A DNA stretch of 64,000 nt from Fidelibacterota bacterium (GCA_002718285.1 PBAR01000009.1:1-64000); one strand, 5' to 3'; numbered from the stretch's first letter, positions 1 through 9,234 are shown. Notes: a model not told the origin generated them from the letters alone. A program made the numbers and translations.

Positions 1-90
1 CCGTGGTAGACCACCACGTTGATAGGCTGGATGTGGAAGCGCAGTAATGCGTGCAGCTGACCAGTACTAATAGCTCAATTGGCTTGATTT
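1..90 (+). rRNA. rrl: 23S ribosomal RNA, 3' end (partial)
   Basis: The first 90 bases match the conserved 3' end of bacterial 23S rRNA: the segment around positions 25-55 (GGATGTGGAAGCGCAGTAAT and what follows) and the ACCAGTACTAATAG element at 60-73. The gene appears to end at the terminal helix strand GGCTTGATTT (81-90), which pairs with the 23S 5' end. The base composition is strikingly higher in GC than everything downstream. No 5S gene or tRNA follows in this window; the next object is a protein gene 65 bases later. The exact 3' end is placed by analogy with E. coli 23S and could be off by a few bases. Confidence 0.95.
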
Positions 91-155
91 ATGCACTGAA
101 AAAAATTTTAACAAACTAAAAAACTATTATAAATATTGTTAATAATAATAAATTT

Positions 156-1484
156 ATGGTCAAAAAAAATATTTATGTAGTTGGTTTAGGATTTGTTGGT
201 TATCCATTATTCGTATATTTAGTTAACCGTTTTAAAAATTCTTCTCATTTCAATAAAATATTTGCAATAGAAAAAAAAAGAAAAGGTTTTCAAAAAATAA
301 AAAAAAAAATTAAAAAAGGCATTCCATTATTTTATAGTTTAGATAAAAAACTAAATAAACTTGCAAAAACCAAATCAACAAAATCATCAATTATATCAGA
401 TAAAATTAATAATCAAATTAGTGGAGTAGTTTTAATCTGTGTAAATTTTAATAACTTAAGTGATTTAAAAAATCTTAAAAACTTAGTTTCAAAAATTGCA
501 AAAGTAATCACAGAAGGCTCTACTCTTATAATTGAAACTACTTTAATACCCGGGACTTGTGAAAAAATTTTATATCCAATATTTAAAGAAGAACTATTGA
601 AAAGAAAATTAGACCATAAAAAAGTTTACTTTGGATATTCCTATGAGCGAGTAATGCCTGGAAAAGATTATCTAAATTCAATAATAAATAATTATAAAAG
701 TATTTCAGGCATAAATAAAAATTCTTTAATTGAAATTGATAACTTTTATAAAAAATTTTTAAATTTTAAAAAATATCGTATAACAAAATTTTCTAAGATA
801 ACAGAGTGTGAGGCGGCAAAAATATTAGAAAATACTTATAGAGCCGTAAACATAGCTCTCATAGATGAATGGAGTAAATTTGCCTACAAAACAGGATTAA
901 ATTTAAACAAAATAATTGACTCTATCAAAGTAAGAAGCACTCACAATAACTTAATGAGACCTGGCATTGGTGTTGGGGGTTATTGTTTAACAAAAGATCC
1001 AAAATTTAGCAAAATATCAGCTAGCAAAATTTTTAAAGTTAACAACGAATTTCCCATAACATCTGAATCAATAAGAATTAATAAAAAGATGCCTTTATTT
1101 ACAAAAAAATTTATTTTAAAAAAAATTAAGGGGCAAAAAACAAAAAAATTATTAATTGTTGGTTATACTTATAAAAATGATGTTTCTGATACTCGTTTAA
1201 GCGCAGTATTAAGTTTAAGAAAAAATTTAAATAAACACTTTAAGACTATTACAATGCTGGACCCTACAATTGATAAAAATTTTAATGTAAAATTAAAAGA
1301 AGAACTAAAAAAAAATGATGTAATACTATTTTGTATTAAACACACAAATTTAAAAAAATTAAATTTCAAAAATTTAAATTTTAAACATAAAGTGTTTGAT
1401 CTCGATTATGTTTTGAGCTTAAAACAAATTAAATATTTAAAATCTCAAAAAGTTGATTTTTTTCAAATAGGTAAATTTAATTAG
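156..1484 (+). CDS. UDP-glucose/GDP-mannose dehydrogenase family nucleotide-sugar dehydrogenase
   Basis: This cytosolic NAD-dependent enzyme oxidises C6 of a nucleotide sugar to a uronic acid in two steps. An N-terminal Rossmann fold carries GLGFVG at residues 10-15. The family's catalytic cysteine motif GVGGYCLTKDP is present with Cys277, and the C-terminal domain has YKNDVSDTRLS near residue 340. The length of 442 aa is normal for the family. The precise substrate (UDP-Glc, UDP-HexNAc or other) cannot be read from the sequence. It is the first protein gene after 23S rRNA, and a 4-base gap separates it from the SDR gene downstream, so it probably starts an operon or is read through from the rRNA operon. 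Confidence 0.9.
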   Translation: MVKKNIYVVGLGFVGYPLFVYLVNRFKNSSHFNKIFAIEKKRKGFQKIKKKIKKGIPLFYSLDKKLNKLAKTKSTKSSIISDKINNQISGVVLICVNFNNLSDLKNLKNLVSKIAKVITEGSTLIIETTLIPGTCEKILYPIFKEELLKRKLDHKKVYFGYSYERVMPGKDYLNSIINNYKSISGINKNSLIEIDNFYKKFLNFKKYRITKFSKITECEAAKILENTYRAVNIALIDEWSKFAYKTGLNLNKIIDSIKVRSTHNNLMRPGIGVGGYCLTKDPKFSKISASKIFKVNNEFPITSESIRINKKMPLFTKKFILKKIKGQKTKKLLIVGYTYKNDVSDTRLSAVLSLRKNLNKHFKTITMLDPTIDKNFNVKLKEELKKNDVILFCIKHTNLKKLNFKNLNFKHKVFDLDYVLSLKQIKYLKSQKVDFFQIGKFN

Positions 1485-1488
1485 TAAA

Positions 1489-2451
1489 ATGAAAAAACAA
1501 AAAATACTTATCACAGGTGGATTAGGTTTTATTGGTTATAATTTAGCTTTGGCTTTAAAAAAAAAAGGTCATAAAATTATTGTTTTAGATAATTTTGAAA
1601 AACAACAAATTAACTTAAAGGCAAAAATAAATAATTTAATAGATCATGGTATTAAATTTAAGAAGTATAATTTGATTAAACCAATACTTTATAAAGATCA
1701 AAATATAGATCTAGTATTTAATTTAGCAGCTATTTTAGGTGTAAAAAAAGTAAATGATAATCCTTATAAGACCTTAATGGACAATATTATAATCTTGAGT
1801 AACGTAATTGATTTTGTAAAAAAAAATAAAAAATGCAGATTAATTAATTTTTCATCAAGTGAAACTTATTCTAATTCAATAAAAAAATTTAAAAATAATG
1901 TGCCTACATCTGAGCAAATAGATTTTATTATACCAAACAAAATTACAAATAGAGATAGCTATGGGATTTCTAAAATAATGTGTGAAAAAATGTGTCAGTT
2001 AGCAAACATAAGCTATTTAAATTTAAGACCACATAATATTTATGGCCCCGATATGGGGACAGCTCATGTTATACCAGAATTAGTTTTAAAAATGATTTCA
2101 AATAAAACTACTAAAATAGTTTCATTTAATCATAAAAGATGCTTCTGCTATATAGATGATGCAATTAAGCAAATCCTCTTTGTGGCATTTAGGAAAAATT
2201 TAAATAATCAAACGATTAATATTGGAAATTCTACACATGAGATAACAATTTTAAATTTAGCAAAAAAAATTAACAAATTCTTAGGAAAGAAAAATACTTT
2301 AATTAAGTCTAAAAAAAAAATTGCAGGATCGCCAAATAGGAGAGTGCCAGATACTAATAAAATATTTAACTTAGGATTAAAGCAAAAATTTACTTCTTTG
2401 GAAGTAGGATTAAAAAATTCAGTAGATTGGTATAATGCTAATTATTTGTAA
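1489..2451 (+). CDS. NAD-dependent epimerase/dehydratase (extended SDR)
   Basis: This is an extended short-chain dehydrogenase/reductase acting on a nucleotide sugar. The Rossmann motif TGGLGFIG sits at residues 9-16. The catalytic pair is Tyr158/Lys162 (YGISK), and the conserved RPHNIYGP segment lies near residue 184. The length of 320 aa is typical of UDP-sugar 4-epimerases and decarboxylases. Because it directly follows a nucleotide-sugar dehydrogenase, it may act on the uronic acid product (C4 epimerisation or decarboxylation), but this is inferred from position only. It is six bases upstream of the TylF-type methyltransferase. Confidence 0.88.
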   Translation: MKKQKILITGGLGFIGYNLALALKKKGHKIIVLDNFEKQQINLKAKINNLIDHGIKFKKYNLIKPILYKDQNIDLVFNLAAILGVKKVNDNPYKTLMDNIIILSNVIDFVKKNKKCRLINFSSSETYSNSIKKFKNNVPTSEQIDFIIPNKITNRDSYGISKIMCEKMCQLANISYLNLRPHNIYGPDMGTAHVIPELVLKMISNKTTKIVSFNHKRCFCYIDDAIKQILFVAFRKNLNNQTINIGNSTHEITILNLAKKINKFLGKKNTLIKSKKKIAGSPNRRVPDTNKIFNLGLKQKFTSLEVGLKNSVDWYNANYL

Positions 2452-2457
2452 TTTAAT

Positions 2458-3228
2458 ATGAAAAAAAATGTAGCATCACAAAAAAAAATAAAATTATTAA
2501 GAATATTTAAAAATATTATTGAAAAAATTTTGACATTCTCTCTTTTATTTTTGTTTGGCGTAAGAAATAAAATATATGGAGTAATAATTTCCGAGGCATT
2601 TTATTTACCCTGGAAAGATAATACAGAATTCTTAAAAATTTATAAAAAAATAAAAGATTATTCTATGCTTGATATAACAAGACAATTTAATATTTATTTG
2701 GCAGTACTAAATTCACTAAAGATAAATGGAAATGTATGTGAAATTGGAGTCTGGAAAGGTGGCACATCTTTCTTAATAGCAAGTATTTTAAAAAAACGTA
2801 ATTCAAATAAAAAAATTTTGGCTATTGATACGTTTGAAGGTGTCATTAAAGCTACTAAGAGGGATTTATATTATTCAGGCTCTGAACATACTTATAAAAA
2901 TAAAGCATTTTTAGAAAATTTTAAAAAAAAAAATAAATTAAATAACTTAAAAATTATAAAATGTAAGTTTCCAGAAAGTTTTGGGCCTTACAAAAATAAC
3001 CTTAAAATGATATCCTTTAGTCATATTGATGTTGATACTTATAAATCTTTAAAAGAAACTTTTGAATTTGTATGGCCAAGATTAGTTAAAGGAGGAATGG
3101 TAATTTTTGATGATTATGGTTTTCATCAAACTTCAGCTACTAGAAACTTTATATTGTACAAATCTAAATTAAAAAATTGTACATTTATATCTTATACTAA
3201 TGGTCAAGCAGCATTTATAAAAAAATGA
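2458..3228 (+). CDS. TylF/MycF-type class I SAM-dependent methyltransferase
   Basis: The protein resembles the macrocin O-methyltransferase (TylF) family, metal-dependent enzymes that O-methylate sugars. The SAM-binding motif EIGVWKGGTS is at about residues 93-102 and AIDTFEGV follows. The segment HIDVDTYKS starts near residue 189 and is followed by a DD pair (VIFDDYGFH), the likely metal ligands in this family. The N-terminal 60 residues are basic and contain a hydrophobic stretch (about 24-37), possibly membrane-associating. It overlaps the next ORF by four bases (ATGA). The target is probably a sugar in the glycan made by this locus. Confidence 0.85.
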   Translation: MKKNVASQKKIKLLRIFKNIIEKILTFSLLFLFGVRNKIYGVIISEAFYLPWKDNTEFLKIYKKIKDYSMLDITRQFNIYLAVLNSLKINGNVCEIGVWKGGTSFLIASILKKRNSNKKILAIDTFEGVIKATKRDLYYSGSEHTYKNKAFLENFKKKNKLNNLKIIKCKFPESFGPYKNNLKMISFSHIDVDTYKSLKETFEFVWPRLVKGGMVIFDDYGFHQTSATRNFILYKSKLKNCTFISYTNGQAAFIKK

Positions 3229-3728
3229 TATTTATTTATTATATATTATTAATTTTAATATTTTTTCTCATATTTCTAATTTTTTCTTTTTTATTTTCTG
3301 TATTGGGATTTAAAAATTATAAAAAAAATATAATTGTCTCAGCATTTGTTGAAAATTTTGTTTTATTTTATTATGGTCTCAAAGTATTAAACTTGCAATT
3401 AGATATTATATTTTTGTTATGTATTATTAGTATTTCCGTAAAGTATATTTACCTAATTTATGTACCTTTATTAATTGAGAGATCCTTTTCATTAATGATA
3501 TTGATCTCAATATATAAAAAAAAATTTAAAAATATAGATCATTTAAAAAAATATATAAAAAATAAATATCCTAAAATAATTAAATTGAGAATCGATTTCT
3601 TTAAAAATAAAAAAGTTATATTAAATAAATCTAAAAAGGTCGAAATTAATAAATTAAGCTTTTTTTTCTTGAAATTTTTTTTGTTTTTAAAAAAAATTTA
3701 TAAAATAAAAAACAATAATATCTTATAA
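3225..3728 (+). CDS. Small hypothetical membrane protein
   Basis: I do not recognise a family. The first 22 residues form a very hydrophobic helix (Ile/Leu/Phe-rich). One or two further hydrophobic segments follow between about residues 35 and 90. The C-terminal third is strongly basic and Lys-rich, with another Phe/Leu-rich patch at the very end. It overlaps the upstream methyltransferase by four bases and sits three bases before a radical SAM gene, so it is almost certainly co-transcribed with glycan genes. It may be a membrane accessory or flippase fragment; nothing specific supports a function. Confidence 0.65.
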   Translation: MIFIYYILLILIFFLIFLIFSFLFSVLGFKNYKKNIIVSAFVENFVLFYYGLKVLNLQLDIIFLLCIISISVKYIYLIYVPLLIERSFSLMILISIYKKKFKNIDHLKKYIKNKYPKIIKLRIDFFKNKKVILNKSKKVEINKLSFFFLKFFLFLKKIYKIKNNNIL

Positions 3729-3731
3729 ACA

Positions 3732-5210
3732 ATGAAATTTGCTATAATAGTACCTCCGGTAACATGCCATAATCTTGATCCCCATTCTGGATTTCCATTC
3801 ATTCCTCATATGGCAGGATATTTGGCATCTGCCATTAGTCAAAAATATAAATTACAAATAATAGATGCTTTTTCACAGAACCCACATAATTTGACAAAAA
3901 AAAAAGATTTATATTTTTTTGGAATAGACCCAAATAAAATTGTTGATCAAATTGAGGAAGATGTAGATGGCATATTTTTATATGCTAGAACAGTAATTGA
4001 TTATGAGGCAATATTATCAATAATCAAAGAAATTAAATCAAAAACACAAAAACCTGTTTTTATTTTTGAAAATTCCCAATGTGTTGATGGAATTTCTTTA
4101 AAACAAGTTTATGAAGAATTATTAAATATAGGTGCCGATGTTGTAATATTTGGCGAACCTGAAAATAGACTTGATCAAATTATTGAATTATTTTTTAATA
4201 ATAATGATATAAATGTTCAAGGAATTGCGCATAAACTTAAAAATTATATCTATAAAAATCTTGATACTCCGTATGAAAAAGATTTAGACAAATTAAATTT
4301 TCCTTTATGGGAAAAATGGCCTTTATCAGGTTATTTCAGCGTAAACTACGCTCATCCACCAATTAAAAAAAATGATCGATTTGTTACATTAATAACTTCA
4401 CGGGGATGTCCTTTTCGTTGCAATTTTTGTGTAGCTCCAGAAACAAATCCTATTTGGAGATTTAGATCTCCAAAAAATGTAGTAGATGAAATAGAATATT
4501 TTTCTAAAAAACTTGGTATTAATGATTTTCATATATCAGATTTAAACCCAACGATTAAAATTCCAAGATTTGAGGAAATATGTAAAGAAATCATAAAAAG
4601 AAATTTAAAAATTACATGGAAAATTGCACAAGGAACAAAAATTGAAACAATTAAAAATAAAAGAACATTTGATCTCTTTTATAAAGCAGGATGCAGATTC
4701 TTATCATTTTCACCAGAGAGTGGTTCTGAAAATCTTATGAAAAAAGTTATTAACAAGCCATTTAATTTTAATACTGGTGTTAGTGCTGTAAAAGCCATGA
4801 AAAAAATAGGTATAAAATCACAATCTTGTTTTGTTATTGGTATGCCTGGTGAAACAGATTTAGACAGAAATTTGTCTTTTAAATATATGTTAAAGCTTGC
4901 AATTTATGGTGTTGATGAGGTTGCATGTTATATTATTACTCCTGTTCCAGGATCTAAACTTTATGGAGAAATACATGGTTACAAAAGTATATCTCAACTA
5001 TCCCATACACCTACCTGGCGAAAAGATATAAAAAAACTATTATTTTTTAGATATAAATTTTACATATCTTTTATTTTAGTAAAAATGCTCTTTCATCCTA
5101 TTTCATTTATCAAAATGTTTTATTCAATTTTTTCAAGAAATTTTGAAACCAAAATGGAGATGGCTTTTTATAAAAAGTTTAAATTTTTAAAACTAAGTTT
5201 TTTAAAATGA
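3732..5210 (+). CDS. B12-binding-domain-type radical SAM protein
   Basis: A class B-like radical SAM enzyme of 492 aa. The first ~150 residues look like the Rossmann-type cobalamin-binding domain (start FAIIVPP; VVIFGEPENR near 137-146). The core follows with the iron-sulfur motif CPFRCNFC (Cys226, Cys230, Cys233). The family performs radical C-methylation, rearrangement or epimerisation; the substrate here is unknown but probably a sugar or lipid intermediate. The C-terminal ~70 residues are basic and hydrophobic. It overlaps the next gene by four bases. A second radical SAM gene with identically placed cysteines lies at 20759. Confidence 0.85.
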   Translation: MKFAIIVPPVTCHNLDPHSGFPFIPHMAGYLASAISQKYKLQIIDAFSQNPHNLTKKKDLYFFGIDPNKIVDQIEEDVDGIFLYARTVIDYEAILSIIKEIKSKTQKPVFIFENSQCVDGISLKQVYEELLNIGADVVIFGEPENRLDQIIELFFNNNDINVQGIAHKLKNYIYKNLDTPYEKDLDKLNFPLWEKWPLSGYFSVNYAHPPIKKNDRFVTLITSRGCPFRCNFCVAPETNPIWRFRSPKNVVDEIEYFSKKLGINDFHISDLNPTIKIPRFEEICKEIIKRNLKITWKIAQGTKIETIKNKRTFDLFYKAGCRFLSFSPESGSENLMKKVINKPFNFNTGVSAVKAMKKIGIKSQSCFVIGMPGETDLDRNLSFKYMLKLAIYGVDEVACYIITPVPGSKLYGEIHGYKSISQLSHTPTWRKDIKKLLFFRYKFYISFILVKMLFHPISFIKMFYSIFSRNFETKMEMAFYKKFKFLKLSFLK

Positions 5211-5494
5211 TAGTTGAAAAAAATTTCAACAAATTATTTATTTTAATAATATATCCTTTTTTTCTCATAACATTATCTTACGGATTTCTTGGAGAAATTG
5301 TAGGTGGCGAGTCAATTAAAAGTTGGGCATCTCTTTCTCTATTATTTAAAGAATTTCAAATAGCAAATTTTAAAAGTGGAATTATTGGTAATATTTTATT
5401 GTCACCAGTTTTATTACTTGATTATAAATCGGCGATTATTTTTTTTTTTTCATCTCCCATATTTTTTTTTGTTATGTATCACTTAGAATATTAA
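5207..5494 (+). pseudogene. N-terminal part of a frameshifted polytopic membrane protein (GT-C-like)
   Basis: The 95-residue frame begins with a cytoplasmic start and a long hydrophobic helix (about 9-27). It runs through the Phe-rich stretch encoded by T12 (5439-5450) and T9 (5462-5470), then stops at 5492. The frame one base back is open from before the T12 run and continues to 6894 in the same membrane-protein style, so I read this as the first part of a ~560-aa protein split by loss of one T in one of the two runs. Short acidic loops after the first helix (GEIVGGE) recall the first periplasmic loop of GT-C glycosyltransferases. A sequencing error or slippage rescue cannot be excluded. Confidence 0.7.
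5439..5470 (+). repeat. Poly-T slippage tract at the frameshift
   Basis: T12 (5439-5450) and T9 (5462-5470) are separated by CATCTCCCATA. The upstream reading frame and the downstream frame differ by one base across this tract, consistent with loss of one T from either run. Confidence 0.85.
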
Positions 5495-5592
5495 GTTCAT
5501 TTAATATAGGCAAAATTAAATATCTATTCATAATTAGTTCGATCCCATTCATATTTTTAGTAGAAGGTCCCTTAAGATTTATAGCAATTTCA

Positions 5593-6894
5593 TTGCTAAT
5601 TCTTCATTTTAGCAAGTGGAAAAAAAAGAATTATTTTCAATCAATTTTTCCAAAATATTTAGTTCTTTCTGTATTTTTTAATTGGGGATATATCATAATA
5701 CTTCTTGTTCATTTATTTATAACTATATTTCAAAGTCTAAAAACAATAAAATTAAAAAAATTAAATTTAATAAAATTTACAAAAAACAATATTTTTTCAT
5801 TTATTATATTAATTTTAATTTTAACATTAACTTTTTTACAATCGACTCAAAGCTATAAAAATTACAACAATCATTGTGTTCAGCGAGATAGTTACATGCC
5901 AGTAAAACTCGACTCTTCATTTAGCATGATGTTTATGCAAGTATCTACTTACTTATACAACCTAAGAACGTTAACTGAAAGTGAACTTAAGTCAGAAAAA
6001 GCAGAGTGGTATTTTGCTAACGAAAAAGCCCATGGAAATTGTAAAAATTTTTTGTGTGTAGTTAAGTCAAAGCCAAAAGTTATTTATGAAAACTTTATAT
6101 TTTATAATTTAAAGGCATCCCCTGTAATTTTTTCGCAGCATTTTTATAACACATCTTTTATAGAACTTCTTAAACCTTCATTGAGTAAAGTAAATTTAAA
6201 TTTAATAATTTTTTTTATTTTTATTTTATATTTGTTTTATATTTTTTATACAGCTTTCAAGAGAATTTATTATATCAATAATATTTTGTTTTATTCTACA
6301 TTTATTGGTACGGCTTCAATTTTATTAGCAAGCTTAATATCTCTAGTTTCATTTAGGCATTTATTTATGCTCACACCGATTTTTTACTTAATTTATAGCG
6401 TGTCTTCATCAAAAAAAAATTTTTCTTTTGTGTCCATAATATTAGTATTAACTTTTTTAAACTTAATTGGAATAACTGATAAAATCTTAAAAAACGAAAT
6501 TAATTTGATAAGCCCTAAGTTATTAAAGCAAGAAAAAAATATTCAAAATAATTATTTTAATCTAATGAATGAAATTAAAAATATTGATTTAAATCAGAAA
6601 ATACTTACTTATGAATCGGTTTGGTTATATGCATTTTCAAATATCAAAATGAATAACTTATATAATATTAATCATCTACCTCCATTTAAATCAAAAAAAA
6701 ATAAGACTGAAGTAGAAAAATTTTTAGACAAGATAGATATTTTTATTATTAGTAATGCCTTAACTGATGATTCTCCAGGTATGGCAGGAACACCATATTT
6801 ACGATACAAGCTTCACATTAAGGATTATATTTTAAAAAAGAAATTAAAAAAAAAAGAAATTCAGAATTTTGGAGTGATTTATTTTAATAAATAG
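5593..6894 (+). pseudogene. C-terminal part of the same frameshifted membrane protein
   Basis: The nominal start at 5593 is a TTG inside an open frame that extends back past 5461 to the T12 run, so it is not a true start. The protein has about eight hydrophobic segments, a large hydrophilic loop (roughly residues 85-165) and a soluble C-terminal domain of ~140 residues. This layout is seen in GT-C enzymes that use polyprenyl-phosphate sugars. I see no diagnostic motif, so the assignment rests on topology and on the adjacent DprE1/UbiA/DprE2 genes, which would make such a donor. A weak hairpin with a T tract follows the stop codon. Confidence 0.7.
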
Positions 6895-6916
6895 TAAAAA
6901 TTATTTACTGTTTTTT
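6893..6916 (+). terminator. Possible weak intrinsic terminator
   Basis: AGTAAA (6893-6898), a 5-base loop, and TTTACT (6904-6909) form a 6-bp stem followed by G and six T. It lies between the converging gene ends at 6894 and 6928. The stem is short and A/T-rich, so this is only suggestive. Confidence 0.35.
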
Positions 6917-6927
6917 ATATAAATAAA

Positions 6928-8217
6928 TTATTCTATTATACTTAGTCTTTTACTCATATCATTTTTATAGCATCCAATCATATGGTTATTTTTACAAATA
7001 ATATTAAATTTTTTTATATTAAATATCTTTTTAAAATCATCTTTTTCTAAAAGCATATCCTTTGCTAAATAAACTTTACCACCACTGTTAATTGTTAAAT
7101 TATAAAAATCATTTTTTAATTTTAAAGCATCTTTTTTAAATAGATCGATTGCAATTGTATATCCGTCTTGCATAAAGGATAAAAATTTATCATTTTTATT
7201 TTTTTTTATTTTCTTTATAGTTATAAGTGGTGAAAAAATATCATATTTTAAAATAAGTTTTGAAAAATTTTTAAAAAAGATTTTAAAATTTTCTCTTTTA
7301 ATTGAAACTTGAAATTGATAAAAGCCATTATTTCCAAAAAGAAGGTTATAATTTTGGTAATTTTTAAATGGAAAAACTATTTGCTCTAAATCTTGTTTTA
7401 TTTTCTTTTCAAAAATTGGTATTAAAAAATAAAATAATTTAATAATATTCTTTCTAAAAAAAAATTTACTAAAAAAAAGAAAAAAATTTTTATTAAAATT
7501 AAAAAAATTATAAATTTTAATATTTTTATTTAAAAATTTTGAATTATGAAAAGATCCTTTAATGTTATTTTTTGAAATTAAAAAAATTCTACATATCATA
7601 TAATCACTTGTAGTTTCATTTTTATCAAATTGTTTAATCATTTCTTCAATTGATTTAACTAGAACGATAGAAGTAATCAATTGGTTACTTTTTATTTGCA
7701 TGGTTTTAATTGAAGCCTCTACAATTATTCCTGTGAGACCATACGAGCCACTTATAATTAGATCAAATAATTGCTTGTTTTTTCTTTTTGATACTTCAAA
7801 AATTTTTTTTTTATGTTTAAGTTTAACTGAGTTTACGTAAGTTCCAAAAGCCCCAAATTTAAAAGAATTTTTACCATGAATATTTGCTGATATTGCACCA
7901 CCAATTGTTACATTTGGATGACCTGCAACCGTAAACAAGGTTCTTTCATATTTTTTCAAAAATTTATTAATTTCATATAGGGTGCAATTTGAACTGCAAG
8001 TAAGCACTTTATCATCTTTATCATATACCATTTTTTTTTTAATTTTTTTTAATGATAAAATTTTATTATTATCTGTAGATATTGATGCATCAGAGTAACT
8101 TAGGTTATTACCAATAATTGTTATTTTTTTTTTCACATGAGTTTTTAAAGTTTTTAAGAAAAAAATTTTTCTTTTTATAAATTTATTTCTAGACCAATTT
8201 GAAAATAATATTTTCAT
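6928..8217 (-). CDS. DprE1-like FAD-dependent oxidase (decaprenylphosphoryl-ribose 2'-oxidase family)
   Basis: In mycobacteria DprE1 oxidises C2' of decaprenylphosphoryl-ribose, the first half of epimerisation to the arabinose donor. Here the FAD-binding core VTIGGAISANIHGKN (residues 103-117) closely follows the DprE1 pattern, including the His in IHGKN (His114). GAFGTYVNSVKL comes after it. The C-terminus retains a KVYLAKDM segment and a final NDMSKRLSII that parallels the end of DprE1. The length is 429 aa against ~460 for DprE1. The start codon abuts the UbiA-like gene upstream (sharing base 8217), and a DprE2-like SDR lies just beyond. The alternative, an aldonolactone oxidase, is less likely given this context. 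Confidence 0.85.
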   Translation of the reverse strand: MKILFSNWSRNKFIKRKIFFLKTLKTHVKKKITIIGNNLSYSDASISTDNNKILSLKKIKKKMVYDKDDKVLTCSSNCTLYEINKFLKKYERTLFTVAGHPNVTIGGAISANIHGKNSFKFGAFGTYVNSVKLKHKKKIFEVSKRKNKQLFDLIISGSYGLTGIIVEASIKTMQIKSNQLITSIVLVKSIEEMIKQFDKNETTSDYMICRIFLISKNNIKGSFHNSKFLNKNIKIYNFFNFNKNFFLFFSKFFFRKNIIKLFYFLIPIFEKKIKQDLEQIVFPFKNYQNYNLLFGNNGFYQFQVSIKRENFKIFFKNFSKLILKYDIFSPLITIKKIKKNKNDKFLSFMQDGYTIAIDLFKKDALKLKNDFYNLTINSGGKVYLAKDMLLEKDDFKKIFNIKKFNIICKNNHMIGCYKNDMSKRLSIIE

Positions 8218-9098
8218 TATAAATAATTAAAGCTAAGACAGACAAAAAATAAAACTAATAAAAAATTTTTAATATTTAAAAAAGATAAAATAAAGTCTTT
8301 TTGTACAATTTTTTTACTCTTAGCTATTTTTAATACATTATTTAATAAATCATATACTAAAAGTGAAAAAATAATAACAAGAATTATATTTTTTAAATCA
8401 AATTTGAAATTTAAATAAAATAAAAAACTAATTATAGATAATACAAAATTGATCTTCAAAAGTGAATTTAAAAAATTATAGTTATAAATATTTCTACTGT
8501 AAGGTATTTTATAATTTAAAATTTTAATTTTATAAAAAATTCTTTTACAGTTAAGTACAAATATAGCTGAAAAAAAAACATTTACTAGAGAACCAGTAAA
8601 TAAATGATCATTATAGAAGTATGTATTATTTATAATTACAAAACCAATAATTAATCTAATTAAATATAAACAAGAAATTGCTAATATATCGATTAAAATA
8701 ATTTTTTTTAAAATTAAATTATAAATTATATTTATAAATAGATAAATTATTAGAAGTATAAATATATCAAAATTAAATTTACTAAAATAAAATAAAACTA
8801 ATATATAAAATATTATGATTAAAATTAATTTATTTTTACTTAGTTTTAAATTATTAATTAAATTATTATTTCCAATTTCTGTATCATCTACTATGTCATA
8901 ATAATCGTTTATTAAGTAAACTATATAAGATGTTATACAAAGTAAGATAAATGGAATTATAAAATCATTTAATATCTGAATTTTATTAGATAAATAATCT
9001 TGATATATTAACCAAGGATAGAAAATTAATAAATTTTTAAAAAAATGCAAAATTTTAAATTTGTAAATTACAGAAAAAAAGTAATTATTTATGTGCAT
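8217..9098 (-). CDS. UbiA-family prenyltransferase, decaprenyl-phosphate phosphoribosyltransferase-like
   Basis: This integral membrane protein of 293 aa has about eight hydrophobic helices. The UbiA signature NDxxDxxxD is present as Asn64, Asp65, Asp68 and Asp72. The N-terminal segment HFFKNLLIFYPWL (18-30) resembles the WxKNxxxxxPL stretch of DPPR synthase, which transfers phosphoribose from PRPP to a polyprenyl phosphate. Other UbiA roles (quinone, heme) would be expected near other genes. Contact with the DprE1-like gene downstream supports synthesis of a polyprenyl-phosphoryl-ribose that DprE1/DprE2 would epimerise. A dedicated 5'-phosphatase gene, needed in that route, is not visible nearby. 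Confidence 0.82.
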   Translation of the reverse strand: MHINNYFFSVIYKFKILHFFKNLLIFYPWLIYQDYLSNKIQILNDFIIPFILLCITSYIVYLINDYYDIVDDTEIGNNNLINNLKLSKNKLILIIIFYILVLFYFSKFNFDIFILLIIYLFINIIYNLILKKIILIDILAISCLYLIRLIIGFVIINNTYFYNDHLFTGSLVNVFFSAIFVLNCKRIFYKIKILNYKIPYSRNIYNYNFLNSLLKINFVLSIISFLFYLNFKFDLKNIILVIIFSLLVYDLLNNVLKIAKSKKIVQKDFILSFLNIKNFLLVLFFVCLSFNYL

Positions 9099-9141
9099 AT
9101 GAAAATAACTTATATATTTTTTTATTAAATTGTATATTTTA

Positions 9142-9171
9142 TTGTAATATATTCTGAAAAAAATTTATAAT
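9142..9171 (+). promoter_or_regulatory. Predicted sigma70-type promoter for the DprE2-like gene
   Basis: TTGTAA (9142-9147) is followed by an 18-base spacer and a perfect TATAAT (9166-9171). A second perfect TATAAT lies 20 bases later. The site is in the divergent intergenic region 9099-9234. In DNA this A/T-rich such matches arise often by chance. Confidence 0.4.
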
Positions 9172-9194
9172 TTAGATAAGTGATTTATAATTTA
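9163..9194. repeat. 12-bp direct repeat in the divergent intergenic region
   Basis: ATTTATAATTTA occurs at 9163-9174 and again at 9183-9194, exactly 20 bases (about two helical turns) apart. It may be a tandem -10 region or a protein-binding site upstream of the DprE2-like gene. Confidence 0.6.
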
Positions 9195-9234
9195 AAAAAT
9201 CAAAAAAATTTATTTTGAAAGCTATATTGCAAAA

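Noticed and set aside
1169..1369. 66-codon reverse-strand ORF inside the nucleotide-sugar dehydrogenase gene
   Set aside because: It mirrors the coding strand of a conserved enzyme, is Phe/Lys-rich as expected from A/T-rich antisense and has no motif.
5593..5595. TTG at 5593 as a real start codon
   Set aside because: The frame is open far upstream to the poly-T tract and begins mid-helix, so the start is an artefact of the frameshift.
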